In this document: positions 16,103-24,850 of the stretch, in pieces
How positions within the stretch are numbered: the first letter of the stretch is position 1
How the letters are laid out: every line of letters starts with the position of its first letter
Assembly (NCBI RefSeq): GCF_900110255.1
Contig: NZ_FODD01000009.1
Span: 62,001-126,000 of the forward strand
Origin: Actinacidiphila rubida
GTDB taxonomy: Bacteria; Actinomycetota; Actinomycetes; Streptomycetales; Streptomycetaceae
Direction: 5' to 3'
Length of the DNA: 64,000 nt
The notes under the pieces: generated by a model
Database searches by the model: none
What the model was told of the DNA's origin: nothing
Seen by the model: the letters and a program-made list of their open reading frames with translations, nothing else
Position numbers and translations under genes: made by a program

Positions 16103-17677
16103 TCAGCCCCGCTGTCCCCTGGGCATCGCGGCGGAACGTGCCGGAGACGTCGCGGCCGCGCCGGCGCGGGCGGTGAGGGGGGCCGGCGGAAGGCGGCCCG
16201 GCAGGGCGAGCGCGAGGAGTGCGCCTGCCGCGCAGATCACGGCGGCCACGACGCAGGCGGTATGGAAGCCGTGCATGAAGGAGGTCTGCACCGCGCTCAG
16301 CAGATCCGGGCTGCGGGACCCGCGTGCCGTGTCCAGCGCCGCGGCGACCGAGCCGCGTGCCGCGGACTGCTGCGCCTGGGGCAGGTGCGCGAAGCCGGTC
16401 GTGGCGAGATGACCGGTGTACAGCGACGTGAAGATGCTGCCGAGGACGGCGACCCCGAGGGTTCCGCCGGTCTCCCGGGTGGCGTCGTTGACCGCGGAGC
16501 CCAGGCCCGCCTTGGCGGGAGGCAGCACGCTGAGGATCGACTCCGTGGCGGGCGCCGTCGTCATGCCCAGCCCGAGCCCCATGAGGACCATCTGCCCGAC
16601 GACGGCGGAGTAGCCGAGGAAGGCGGGGGACAGGGCGATCCATCCGTAGGCGCAGCCGAGCAGCAGCAATCCGCTCACGACGACCGCGCGCGTGCCGACG
16701 CGCTTGACCAGGGTGACCCCGGCCACCGATCCGACGGCGATGCACAGCGCCACCGGCAGGATGCGCACGCCGGTGGAGAGCGTCCCGTATCCGCGGATGA
16801 ACTGGAAGTACTGGGTGACCAGGAAGATGAACCCGAAGAGCGCGAAGAAGGCGATGGTCACCGATCCGCTGGCGGCCGAGAACGCGGGCGTGCGGAACAG
16901 CGAGACGTCGATCATCGGCCGGGCACGCCGGCGCTCGACGAGGACGAAGGCCGCCGCCAGACCGGCGGTACCGGCGAAGCCCGCGGCCGTCTGCGGCGCG
17001 GTCCAGCCGCGGGTGGGTGCCTCGATGATCGTGTAGACGAGCAGGCCGACCGCCGCGGACGACGTCAGCAGGCCGGGCGGATCCAGCCGGGCGTCCTCGG
17101 GGCTGCGGGACTCCGGCACGACCCGCCAGGCCGCCACGAGCGCCACCAGGCTGACCGGGACCAGCGCGAGAAACACCGACACCCAGCCGAAGTGGGCCAG
17201 CAGCAGCCCTCCGCACACCGGGCCCACCGCCACGCCCAGTCCGGTGACCGCGCCCCACAGGCCGATGGCCTGGGCCCGCTCGCGCCGGACGGGGAAGGCG
17301 TTGGCGATCACGGACAGCGTCGTCGGGAAGATGACCGCCGCACACGCGCCCATGGCGAACCGCAGGGCGATCAGCCCGCTCGGGTCGGAGACGGCCGCGG
17401 CGGCCGCGCTGGCGAGCGCGAAGCCGCCCAGGCCGCACAGGAGGGCCGGCCGCCTGCCGAAGCGGTCGCCCAGGGAGCCGGCGACCAGGACCAGGGACGC
17501 GAAGGCCAGGTTGTAGCCGTCGACGATCCACTGGAGATTCCTGGTGCTCGCGTGCAGCTCGCGACTCACCGACGGCAGCGCGACGTTCACGATCGTGGTG
17601 TCCAGGTTGATGGTGAACGCGGCCAGGCAGGCCACCGCGAGGACGAGGGACGGGCGGACGGTGCGCGGGGAGGACAC
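16103..17677 (-). CDS. MFS exporter of the DHA2 (EmrB/QacA) family
   Basis: The 524-residue protein starts at GTG 17677, five bases after GGAGG; a 31-residue upstream extension lacks a ribosome site. Fourteen hydrophobic segments are apparent. The family motif LDTTIVNVALPSV lies in helix 1, the motif A-like GSLGDRFGRRPAL after helix 2, and a motif-C-like GAVTGLGVAVGPVCGG in helix 5. DHA2 pumps export drugs or secondary metabolites by proton antiport. A TetR gene is divergent at 17773 and the 95-bp gap holds dyads, so substrate-induced derepression is the likely control. Confidence 0.92.
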   Translation of the reverse strand: MSSPRTVRPSLVLAVACLAAFTINLDTTIVNVALPSVSRELHASTRNLQWIVDGYNLAFASLVLVAGSLGDRFGRRPALLCGLGGFALASAAAAAVSDPSGLIALRFAMGACAAVIFPTTLSVIANAFPVRRERAQAIGLWGAVTGLGVAVGPVCGGLLLAHFGWVSVFLALVPVSLVALVAAWRVVPESRSPEDARLDPPGLLTSSAAVGLLVYTIIEAPTRGWTAPQTAAGFAGTAGLAAAFVLVERRRARPMIDVSLFRTPAFSAASGSVTIAFFALFGFIFLVTQYFQFIRGYGTLSTGVRILPVALCIAVGSVAGVTLVKRVGTRAVVVSGLLLLGCAYGWIALSPAFLGYSAVVGQMVLMGLGLGMTTAPATESILSVLPPAKAGLGSAVNDATRETGGTLGVAVLGSIFTSLYTGHLATTGFAHLPQAQQSAARGSVAAALDTARGSRSPDLLSAVQTSFMHGFHTACVVAAVICAAGALLALALPGRLPPAPLTARAGAAATSPARSAAMPRGQRG

Positions 17678-17694
17678 GGTCGCCTCCGCAGCAT

Positions 17695-17746
17695 GTTGAC
17701 AATGGGTACATATGCCACTGTTCCACCTAAAATGGACAGCGTCAAC
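17695..17746. promoter_or_regulatory. TetR operator and overlapping promoters between MFS and TetR genes
   Basis: GTTGAC at 17695-17700 mirrors GTCAAC at 17741-17746, giving TTGAC-type -35 hexamers on both strands. Inside, CTGTTCCA at 17718-17725 and TGGACAG at 17733-17739 form an imperfect dyad around an A/T-rich centre. This is the expected place for binding by the TetR protein encoded at 17773. Confidence 0.5.
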
Positions 17747-17772
17747 ATCGGCCCGGGACGAGGAGCGCACCC

Positions 17773-18429
17773 ATGGACGGCAAGCAGGACGGCAAGCAGG
17801 ACGGCAAGCAGGACGGCAAGCAGGGGTACCACCACGGCAACCTGCCCCAGGCGCTGGTCGAGGCCGGACTCGCGCTGGCCAGGGCCGGCGGCCCGGACGC
17901 CATCGGGCTGCGCGAGGTCAGCCGGCAGGCCGGCGTCTCCCACAACGCCGCCTACCGGCACTACGCCGATCACCACGACCTGGTCGCGGCCGTCGCCGCA
18001 CGGTGCATGGACGAACTCGGCGCCCTGATGCGGGAGCGCACGGAGGCGGTGACCGGACCGCCCGGCGCGCGACGGGCGTGGGCGCGACTGGACGCACTGG
18101 GACGGGCCTACGTGGATTTCGCCCGCACCGAGCCGGGCTGGTTCCGCACCGCCTTCAGCGGTGCGGGCGAGGGCACCGCCCCCCGGCAGGGTGAGGTGCC
18201 TCAACTGCCCGCCGATCACCCGTTCCGGCAGTTGAACGCGGCACTCGACGACCTCGTCGACACCGGTGCCCTGCCGCGCGCCCGCCGCGACGGAGCGGAG
18301 TACGCGGCGTGGTCGAGCGTCCACGGTTTCGCCGGCCTGCTCGTCGACGGACCGCTGCAGCACATGCCCGCCCCCGAAGTGCGCCGTGCCCTCGACGCGG
18401 TACTCGCGGTCGTCACCCGGGGGTTGTGA
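17773..18429 (+). CDS. TetR-family regulator with DGKQ repeat N-terminus
   Basis: The 218-residue protein starts MDGKQDGKQ with four exact DGKQ units, followed by the YHHGNLPQALVEAGLALA segment typical of one TetR branch. The HTH is at about 50-72 (LREVSRQAGVSHNAAYRHYAD). The C-terminal ligand domain ends PAPEVRRALDAVLAVV. It is divergent from the DHA2 exporter gene and probably represses it and itself. The 3' end converges on a MarR gene with only three bases between stops. The DNA for the N-terminal repeats is a 12-bp tandem array. Confidence 0.9.
   Translation: MDGKQDGKQDGKQDGKQGYHHGNLPQALVEAGLALARAGGPDAIGLREVSRQAGVSHNAAYRHYADHHDLVAAVAARCMDELGALMRERTEAVTGPPGARRAWARLDALGRAYVDFARTEPGWFRTAFSGAGEGTAPRQGEVPQLPADHPFRQLNAALDDLVDTGALPRARRDGAEYAAWSSVHGFAGLLVDGPLQHMPAPEVRRALDAVLAVVTRGL
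17776..17823 (+). repeat. Four exact 12-bp tandem repeats (GACGGCAAGCAG)
   Basis: Four identical copies directly follow the start codon of the TetR gene and encode (DGKQ)4. The unit length is a multiple of three, so copy change alters only tail length. Perfect identity indicates recent expansion. Confidence 0.95.
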
Positions 18430-18432
18430 GGG

Positions 18433-18984
18433 TCAGTGCGCGGGCGGGGCGGCGTCCGGGCCGGCGCCGGCCGCTCCCGGTGGGTCCAGCTCGGCCAGGT
18501 GGGCTTCGAGGCTCTCGGTGACGGCGGTGATCACGCGCAGGGCGGTACGGAGCTCCGCGGCACTGCAGGACTCCAGCGCGTCGCGGGTCTGCGTGCTCAG
18601 CGGCGCGAAGAAGGCCCCGGCGACCGCACGGGCCCGGTCGGTGTGGCGCAGGCTCACCACGCGCTGATCGCCGGGGTCGTCCCGCACGCGCCGTACGTGG
18701 CCCGCGGCTTCGAGCCGGTCGATGACATAGCTGGTGCCGCCCGCCGACAGCCCGAGCCGCTGCCGGAGGGTTCGGGGTGTCAACGGCGCTCCGCCGTCGG
18801 CGGCGCCGATGATCGCCAGCAGCGCCTGGAAGTCGCTGACCTGCAATCCCTGGGCGGAGGCGAACACATGGGCCAGCCGGGTCGAACCGATCGCGTAGCG
18901 GCGCAGGGCCAGGAGGATGTCGCGGGTGCCGGTGCCGGTGCCGGTGCCGGTGCCGGTCCTCCGGTCACCGGCGTGCTCGGTCAT
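18433..18984 (-). CDS. MarR-family regulator
   Basis: The 183-residue protein begins MTEHAGDRRTG followed by a Gly-Thr repeat. The winged-helix core is visible as LQVSDFQALLAIIGAADGG, LTPRTLRQRLGLSAGGTSYVI and DRLEAAGHVRRVRDDPGDQR, the last being the MarR wing with its D-x-R-D-x-R-like pattern. It is divergent from the MMPL exporter gene at 19023, with only 38 bases between starts, so both promoters overlap and the MarR protein most likely represses that exporter. The ligand is unknown. Confidence 0.88.
   Translation of the reverse strand: MTEHAGDRRTGTGTGTGTGTRDILLALRRYAIGSTRLAHVFASAQGLQVSDFQALLAIIGAADGGAPLTPRTLRQRLGLSAGGTSYVIDRLEAAGHVRRVRDDPGDQRVVSLRHTDRARAVAGAFFAPLSTQTRDALESCSAAELRTALRVITAVTESLEAHLAELDPPGAAGAGPDAAPPAH
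18925..18954 (-). repeat. Five exact 6-bp repeats encoding Gly-Thr in the MarR gene
   Basis: GGTGCC is repeated five times on the plus strand, encoding alternating Gly and Thr in the N-terminal tail of the MarR protein. It is in frame by length, so slippage would vary tail length only. Confidence 0.9.
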
Positions 18985-19022
18985 GTGGAGTACCTCATGA
19001 CGAGCAGGGTAGCCTGCGGATC

Positions 19023-21257
19023 ATGGATCGTTCAGTGAGTGAATCAGTTGCTCACCGCGGCACCGCCAGGGTGGCCCGGTGGTCGGTGCGGCACCGCTGG
19101 CTCGTGATCGCCGTGTGGCTGGTGGCGGCGCTCGCCGGCGGCGTCGCCGCCGGCCAGTCCGGCGGCAGGCTCACGTTCAGGTTCGATCTGCCCGGCCAGC
19201 CGGCCTTCGAGACGAACGCCGCGATCGTCTCGCACTTCGGTTCCGGCGGGGACAACCCTCCACTGGTCGCCGTGGTGCGGCTGCCGAGTGGCCGGACCGT
19301 CGACTCGCCGGGGGTGGACGGCGAACTCGCCGGCGCTTTCGGGAAGGCCGCGCAGGCCCTGCCCGGCGCGCGCACCGCCTCCTACCCGCTCACCAAGGAC
19401 CGCGGCTTCGTGTCCGCCGACGGCCGCACCACGTTCGCCCTCTTCTATCCGATCCCCGACTTCACCTCTTCCGACCCGTACAGCAAGGCCGTTCCGGCGA
19501 TGACCCGGGCGCTCGCGGGGGTGCGGGTGGCCGGCACGCCGGTGCATGTCACCGGCGCCTCCGTGCTGGCGTCCGGTGGCTCAAGCAGCGGCAACAGCGT
19601 CCTGGTGGAGACGCTGTTCGCCGGCGTGGCGGCCCTGGTGGTGCTGGCCGTCGTGTTCGGGTCGCTGCTGGCCCTGCTGCCGATGCTGATCGCGGCCGTC
19701 GCGATCCCCAGCGCGTTCGTGGTGATCTACGCCCTGACGTACGTGACGACCATGTCGACGCTGGTGCAGAACATCGTCGCCCTGGTCGGACTCGGTGTGG
19801 CCATCGACTACGCCCTGCTGGTGGTCACCCGCTGGCGCGAGGAGCGAGCGTCCACCTCCCCGTCAGGGCCGCTCCGCGGCGGCGGGACACGGAACGCGCA
19901 GGCGCGTGCGGCCAACCGGGAAGCGGTCGTCGCCGCGGCCGCCACCGCGGGTAGTTCGGTGGTCTTCTCGGGCATCACCGTGGCCGTCAGCCTGGCCGCC
20001 CTGGCTCTGACGACGGTGCCCTTCCTGCGCAGCATCGGCCTGGCCGGCCTGCTCATCCCCCTGTTCAGCATCGGCGTCACGACCACGTTGCTGCCGGTGA
20101 TCCTGGACGCCGTCGGACCCCGGCTGGAATGGCCGCGCAGAAGGCCCGCCTCCACCGTCAGCCGCATGTGGACGGCCATCGCGCGCTGGGTGGTCGCCCA
20201 CCGTGTGATCGCCGCGGCCGGTTCCCTGGCCCTGCTGGGACTGCTCATCGCGCCCGTCGCGGGCCTGACCCTGGGCGAGCCGCAGGCCAGGGCCACCGCC
20301 TCGACCGCCTCCGCTGACGCCCGGTCAGGATTCGAGGCCCTGGACACGTCCGGGATCGGTGCCGGGGTGCTGCGGCCGACCGAGGTGCTGATGCCCGCCG
20401 ACGGCGCGTACATCGCTCCGGAAGGGACGAGTGCGACGGCGCCGGCGGCCTGGCGACGCGGTGGCCTGAAGGTCGTCGACGCCTGGTCGCCCGCCGACGC
20501 CTCCAGCGGCGCGGGCAAGGACGCGCTCGGCCGGATCCGGCAGTCCGTGGCCGGTGTGCCCGGCTCGCGCGTCGGGGGATCCCCGGCCCAGGACGCCGAC
20601 TTCATCGATGCCCTGTACGGCCGCAACCTGGTGATCATCGCCGCGGTCATCGTGGTGCTCACCGTGCTGCTGCTCGCGCGTGCCCTGCGCTCGCTGTGGC
20701 TGCCGGTCAAGGCCCTGCTGCTGAACGTGCTGTCGCTGGCGGCCGCGTTCGGCGTGCTCACCTTCGTCTGGCAGGAGGGCCACGCGACCTCGGCGCTGTT
20801 CGGCACCCCGGCGACCGGTGCCGTCACCCTGTGGGTGCCGCTGGCCGTGTTCGCCCTGCTCTTCGGACTGTCCATGGACTACGAGGTGTTCATCCTGAGC
20901 AGGATCAACGAGGAGTACGGGAAGGGCCTTTCGACCGACGACGCGGTCGTCTCCGGCATCGGCCACACCGGCCGGCTCGTCACGTCCGGCGCGCTGATCC
21001 TCTGCCTGGCCTTCGTCGCGCTCGGCGGAGTCCCGCAGACGGACGTCAAGATCCTGTCCACCGGCCTGGCCGCCGGCATCATCCTCGACGCGACGGTCAT
21101 CCGGGGCGTCCTCGCCCCCGCCCTCGTCGCCCTCTTCGGCCGCGCCAACTGGTGGATGCCGCGGTGGGCGGCACGACTCCTGCGCGTCGCCCCCCTCACC
21201 AGCCCCGAGCCCCCTGAGAGCCGTCCCGCACCCTCACCCTCACCCGGCCGGGCCTGA
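19023..21257 (+). CDS. MMPL-family RND-type membrane transporter
   Basis: The 744-residue protein starts MDRSVSESVAHRG at ATG 19023. The first membrane helix lies around WLVIAVWLVAALAGGVAA, followed by a large extracytoplasmic loop, five helices, a second start helix near residue 400, a second loop and five more helices. The characteristic GXXXD-like motifs are ALVGLGVAIDYALLVVTRW in the first half and FGLSMDYEVFILSRI in the second; their Asp residues carry protons. The length and two-loop layout match actinobacterial MMPL proteins, which export lipids or drugs. It lies next to a divergent MarR gene, suggesting inducible efflux. The gene starts with no clear ribosome site. Confidence 0.92.
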   Translation: MDRSVSESVAHRGTARVARWSVRHRWLVIAVWLVAALAGGVAAGQSGGRLTFRFDLPGQPAFETNAAIVSHFGSGGDNPPLVAVVRLPSGRTVDSPGVDGELAGAFGKAAQALPGARTASYPLTKDRGFVSADGRTTFALFYPIPDFTSSDPYSKAVPAMTRALAGVRVAGTPVHVTGASVLASGGSSSGNSVLVETLFAGVAALVVLAVVFGSLLALLPMLIAAVAIPSAFVVIYALTYVTTMSTLVQNIVALVGLGVAIDYALLVVTRWREERASTSPSGPLRGGGTRNAQARAANREAVVAAAATAGSSVVFSGITVAVSLAALALTTVPFLRSIGLAGLLIPLFSIGVTTTLLPVILDAVGPRLEWPRRRPASTVSRMWTAIARWVVAHRVIAAAGSLALLGLLIAPVAGLTLGEPQARATASTASADARSGFEALDTSGIGAGVLRPTEVLMPADGAYIAPEGTSATAPAAWRRGGLKVVDAWSPADASSGAGKDALGRIRQSVAGVPGSRVGGSPAQDADFIDALYGRNLVIIAAVIVVLTVLLLARALRSLWLPVKALLLNVLSLAAAFGVLTFVWQEGHATSALFGTPATGAVTLWVPLAVFALLFGLSMDYEVFILSRINEEYGKGLSTDDAVVSGIGHTGRLVTSGALILCLAFVALGGVPQTDVKILSTGLAAGIILDATVIRGVLAPALVALFGRANWWMPRWAARLLRVAPLTSPEPPESRPAPSPSPGRA

Positions 21258-21287
21258 CGGGCGGCGCGGCCGGCGTGCGTCGCCCGA

Positions 21288-21866
21288 TCAGGGGCGCAGG
21301 GCGCGGAGGGTGAGTTCGCCGTAGCGGCGCCAGAGTGCGGGATCGCGGTCGCCGTTCGTCATGAGCTGCAGGATCATGCCGCAGAGCATCACGCGCAGGT
21401 CGAGTTCGGTGGCGTCCGCGCGCACCTGCCCGGGGCCCTTGGCGGCGTCCATCAGCGCCGACAGTCCTGACAGAAGTCCCGAGGTCCGCCTGAACTGCCC
21501 GGTGGCGAGCGCCTCCGACAGCAGCCGGTCGCCGGCCAGGCCCTCGAAGAGGGAGGTCACGTAGGCGCTGAACCTCTCGTAAGGGTCGGTCCTGGCCAGC
21601 GCGGGCGCCGTGCGCCGGTCCAGCTCGCCGAGCCGCTGGGCCACGATCGCCTCGACCAGGTCCTCCTTGGCCGGGTAGCTGCGGTAGACCGTGGCCTTGC
21701 CGACGCCGGCGCGCTCGGCGACCTGCGGCACGGTGCCGTGCAGGCCGGACTCCTGGAAGACCTCCAGTGCCGCGGCGAAGACGCGCTCGTGGTTGCGTCG
21801 GGCATCGGCGCGCCGCGAGGGCGGATCGGGTTCGGCGGCCACCGCGCTCACCTCCGTGGTTCTCAC
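21288..21866 (-). CDS. TetR-family regulator of the luciferase-like oxidoreductase cluster
   Basis: The 192-residue protein is started at GTG 21866 (VRTTEVSAVAAEPDPP), preceded by GGGGGC. The HTH is VPQVAERAGVGKATVYRSYP at about 46-65, with the usual lysine after it (AKEDLVEAI). The ligand domain includes YVTSLFEGLAGDRLLSEAL and ends ELTLRALRP. It is divergent from the gene at 22061. Two palindromes with the half-site CGGAC lie on the promoter between them, so repression of that cluster is likely. Confidence 0.9.
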   Translation of the reverse strand: MRTTEVSAVAAEPDPPSRRADARRNHERVFAAALEVFQESGLHGTVPQVAERAGVGKATVYRSYPAKEDLVEAIVAQRLGELDRRTAPALARTDPYERFSAYVTSLFEGLAGDRLLSEALATGQFRRTSGLLSGLSALMDAAKGPGQVRADATELDLRVMLCGMILQLMTNGDRDPALWRRYGELTLRALRP

Positions 21867-21971
21867 GCCCCCATTGTGCCCGCGTGGCGTCCGGGCCCGT
21901 CGCGCCCCGGGACGCGGCACGCCACGTGCCCCTCGACCCGGCACCTCGCACGCCGCTGACCAGGGCCCCGT

Positions 21972-22026
21972 TTGACCGGACCCATGGGTCCGTTTATGCT
22001 CTCCGTTAAGCGGACTCCAGGGTCCG
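21972..22026 (+). promoter_or_regulatory. Promoter with two palindromic operators for the cluster at 22061
   Basis: TTGACC at 21972-21977 and TATGCT at 21995-22000 are 17 bases apart, a good vegetative promoter. The perfect palindrome CGGACCCATGGGTCCG at 21977-21992 fills the spacer. A second, imperfect copy CGGACTCCAGGGTCCG lies at 22011-22026 just after the expected transcription start. Binding at either would block transcription. Confidence 0.8.
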
Positions 22027-22060
22027 ATTAAGTGTCCGGTGCAGCACGACGGAGCGGCGC

Positions 22061-23158
22061 ATGAACCTCACGACATCCACGAGCGGCCTGGGCCCGGACA
22101 CCGGTCGAGGCGGCATCCCGCTGTCCGTCCTCGACCTGACGGTCATGGGGGAGGGGAGCGATCCGGCAGCCGCCCTCCGGCAGACCGCCTCGCTCGCGCT
22201 GGCCGCGGAACGCTGGGGATACCGGCGCTTCTGGGTCGCGGAGCACCACAGCTTCCCCGCGTCCGCGAGCCCCGCTCCCGCGGTCCTGCTCGCCCACCTG
22301 GCCAGGCTCACCGGCACGATCAGGCTCGGCTCCGGTGGCGTGATGCTGACCAACCACGCGCCGCTGGTGGTCGCCGAGCAGTTCGGCGTCCTGAACGCCT
22401 TCCACCCGGGGCGGATCGACCTGGGCGTCGGGCGCAACCCCGGCGGTCTTCCCGCCGTCGAACAGGCCCTGCGCCGGGGCCGCCGCACCGAGGACGGGGC
22501 CGGGGACGGAGCCGGGTCGCAGGACGGCGGCGACTTCCCCCGCCAGGTGGAGGAGCTGCTCGGATTCCTCAACGACAGCTTCCCCGCGGACCACCCGTAC
22601 GCCCGCGATCACGTGCACGTGGTGCCGAAGGCGCCCGGCGTCCCGGTCTGGGCCCTCGGCTCGGGGACGACGGGAGCGGAGACGGCCGCCCGCCTCGGAC
22701 TGCCCTTCGCCGCCGCCTTCCACATCAACCCCGGCCAGGCACTGAAGGCGATCGACGTGTACCGGAGCACCTTCCGCCCCTCCGCGTCGCAACCCGAGCC
22801 CTACGTGATGGTGTCGGTCAACGCCACCTGCGCGCCGACCGCGGCGGAGGCGCTGAGTATGGCCCGGCCGGGAGCTCTGATGATGATGCGGGCCCGGCAG
22901 GGGAAGCAGTCCGCCCTCCCCTCCGCGCATGCCGCCGAGCGCTACCCGTACACGCCCGAGGAACGGGAGTTCGTCGGTGGATGGCTGAACGGCGTCGTCC
23001 ACGGCACCCCCGACGCCGTCCGCGCGGGACTGACGGACCTTCAGCTCCGCACCGGGGCCGACGAACTGATGCTCACCACGTTGATCCCCGACGCCACCGC
23101 GCGTGCGCTGTCCTACGCGCTGGTGGCCCGTGAGTTCGCCCTGACCGCGAACGCCTGA
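22061..23158 (+). CDS. Luciferase-like (LLM) flavin-dependent monooxygenase
   Basis: The 365-residue protein starts MNLTTSTSGLGPDT with GGAG upstream. The LLM barrel pattern is clear: SVLDLTVMGEG, LALAAERWGYRRFWVAEHHSF, TIRLGSGGVMLTNHAPLVVAEQFGVL and GRIDLGVGRNPGG. These are the substrate and flavin site strands of the bacterial luciferase-like family (FMN or F420 dependent). The substrate is unknown. It is the first gene of a run with an MFS exporter, a methyltransferase and a second LLM enzyme, controlled by a divergent TetR. Oxidative modification plus export of a small molecule is the simplest joint role. Confidence 0.88.
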   Translation: MNLTTSTSGLGPDTGRGGIPLSVLDLTVMGEGSDPAAALRQTASLALAAERWGYRRFWVAEHHSFPASASPAPAVLLAHLARLTGTIRLGSGGVMLTNHAPLVVAEQFGVLNAFHPGRIDLGVGRNPGGLPAVEQALRRGRRTEDGAGDGAGSQDGGDFPRQVEELLGFLNDSFPADHPYARDHVHVVPKAPGVPVWALGSGTTGAETAARLGLPFAAAFHINPGQALKAIDVYRSTFRPSASQPEPYVMVSVNATCAPTAAEALSMARPGALMMMRARQGKQSALPSAHAAERYPYTPEEREFVGGWLNGVVHGTPDAVRAGLTDLQLRTGADELMLTTLIPDATARALSYALVAREFALTANA

Positions 23159-23230
23159 CCCGCATGCCCGACGGCACGTCGCCCGCCCGGCAGCACCCCA
23201 ACCCGCCCACGACGTAAGGAACGCACGGCC

Positions 23231-24733
23231 ATGCCGAGTGCCGCCTCCCGCGTGTCCGCCGCCCAAGGCGCCCCCGCCGGCACACCCGCCTCCACGGGAC
23301 AGGACAGCCCGGCCGCTCCGGGCCCCCGGGGGCTGCTCCCCCTCGTTCTGACCGGCCAGTTCATGGCCACGCTGGACGTCTCCATCGTGAACGTCGCCGC
23401 CCGCACCATCCAGCGGGACCTGCACGCCTCGGGGCCCGCCCTCCAGGTGATCGTCGCCGGCTACACGGTCGTCTACGCGGTCCTGCTGATCAGCAGCGCC
23501 CGCCTGGGCGGCCGGCACGGGTACGGGCGGCTCTTCCTCACCGGCACCGCCCTGTTCACCGCCGCGTCCCTCGCCTGCGGCCTGGCCCCCGGCGCCGGCT
23601 GGCTGATCGGTTTCCGGCTCGTCCAGGGAACCGGCGCGGCACTGCTGGTGCCGCAGGTCATGTCGCTCATCCAGCACTCGCTCACCGGCCCGTCCCGGGT
23701 CCGGGCGCTGGGCGTCTACACCGCCGTGCTGGCAGCCGGCGCCGTCGTCGGGCAGATCCTGGGCGGCGTGCTGGTCGGCGCCGACCTGTTCGGCAGCGGC
23801 TGGCGGGCGGTCTTCCTGGTCAACGTGCCCGTCGGCGGGGTCCTGCTGGCCGCCGGCCGCCGCCTGCTTCCCGCGGTCGAGGGCACCCGCGCGCGGCGGC
23901 TCGACCTGCCCGGTCTGCTGCTGCTCGCCGCCGCCCTCGCCCTGCTGGTCACCCCGCTCGTCCTGGGCCACGAGACGGGCTGGCCCGCCTGGACCTGGGC
24001 CATGCTGGCGGCCTCGGCCGCCGCCTTCGCGGCCTTCGTCCGGTTCGAGCGCCGTCTCGCCGCCCGCGGGGGCGACCCGCTGATCGAAGGCCGGGTGCTG
24101 CGCTCCCCGGGGCTGGTGCCGGCCGCGGCGGCGATCTGCCTGGTGCTGGTGACGTTCTCCGGCTTCCTGTTCGTCTGCGCCCTCCACTTCCAGGGCGCGC
24201 TGCGCTACGGCCCGGAGCGCGCGGGGCTGCTGTTCGTGCCGCTGGTCGTCGCGTTCGGGCTGGGCGGGCTGTACTGGCGGCGTCTGCCGGCCTGGCTGCA
24301 CCCCGCGCTGCCCGTGGCCGGACTGCTCGCCACCGCGCTCGGCTACGGGGGACTTGCACTGCTGCAGCGCGGCGGCGGGCAGGCCGGCGTGGCCGTGGAG
24401 ACCGCACTGGCCGTGGTCGGGCTCAGCTCCGGCGTCGCCTACGGTCCGCTGTTCGGCCTGGCGCTCGGCCGGGTCGGCGCGGCCGACGCCGCGGACGCCA
24501 GCGGGCTGATGAACACCGTCATCCAACTCGGCCAGGTGCTGGGCGTCTCGGTGATCGGCACCCTGTTCCTGAGCCGGGTGGCCCTGCCCGCGGCGAGTGC
24601 CGCCTCGGGGCGGGCCCTGAGCGTCGCCACGTGGGTCGTCGCCGCGGTGTCGGTCCTCGCCGCCCTGTGCGCTCATCTCGCCCGCCGCTCGTCGGAGGCA
24701 CGAGCGGTCCTTCCCCCACGCCCCGCCGCGTGA
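23231..24733 (+). CDS. MFS exporter (DHA2-like)
   Basis: The 500-residue protein starts MPSAASRVSAAQG with a cytosolic Pro/Ala-rich tail of about 38 residues, then helix 1 around LLPLVLTGQFMATLDVSIVNVAA, which carries the DHA2 motif D-x-x-I-V-N-V-A. RLGGRHGYGRLFL is a modified motif A between helices 2 and 3. About fourteen hydrophobic segments follow. It lies 72 bases after the LLM gene in the same direction and shares its promoter, so it probably exports the substrate or product of that enzyme. Confidence 0.9.
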   Translation: MPSAASRVSAAQGAPAGTPASTGQDSPAAPGPRGLLPLVLTGQFMATLDVSIVNVAARTIQRDLHASGPALQVIVAGYTVVYAVLLISSARLGGRHGYGRLFLTGTALFTAASLACGLAPGAGWLIGFRLVQGTGAALLVPQVMSLIQHSLTGPSRVRALGVYTAVLAAGAVVGQILGGVLVGADLFGSGWRAVFLVNVPVGGVLLAAGRRLLPAVEGTRARRLDLPGLLLLAAALALLVTPLVLGHETGWPAWTWAMLAASAAAFAAFVRFERRLAARGGDPLIEGRVLRSPGLVPAAAAICLVLVTFSGFLFVCALHFQGALRYGPERAGLLFVPLVVAFGLGGLYWRRLPAWLHPALPVAGLLATALGYGGLALLQRGGGQAGVAVETALAVVGLSSGVAYGPLFGLALGRVGAADAADASGLMNTVIQLGQVLGVSVIGTLFLSRVALPAASAASGRALSVATWVVAAVSVLAALCAHLARRSSEARAVLPPRPAA

Positions 24734-24850
24734 CGGTGCCGGCACTCCGCCGGCCGAAGCGCGGCCCGGGCAGGGCGGTCGGCCACCCGCCGCAGCCGCC
24801 CCACTCGCCCTGACATATCCGCAGGACAACACACAGAGAAAGGTGAGCAC

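Noticed and set aside
16064..18028. A 654-codon plus-strand frame opposite the DHA2 exporter
   Set aside because: It has no domains and is antisense to a transporter with clear membrane helices and motif A.
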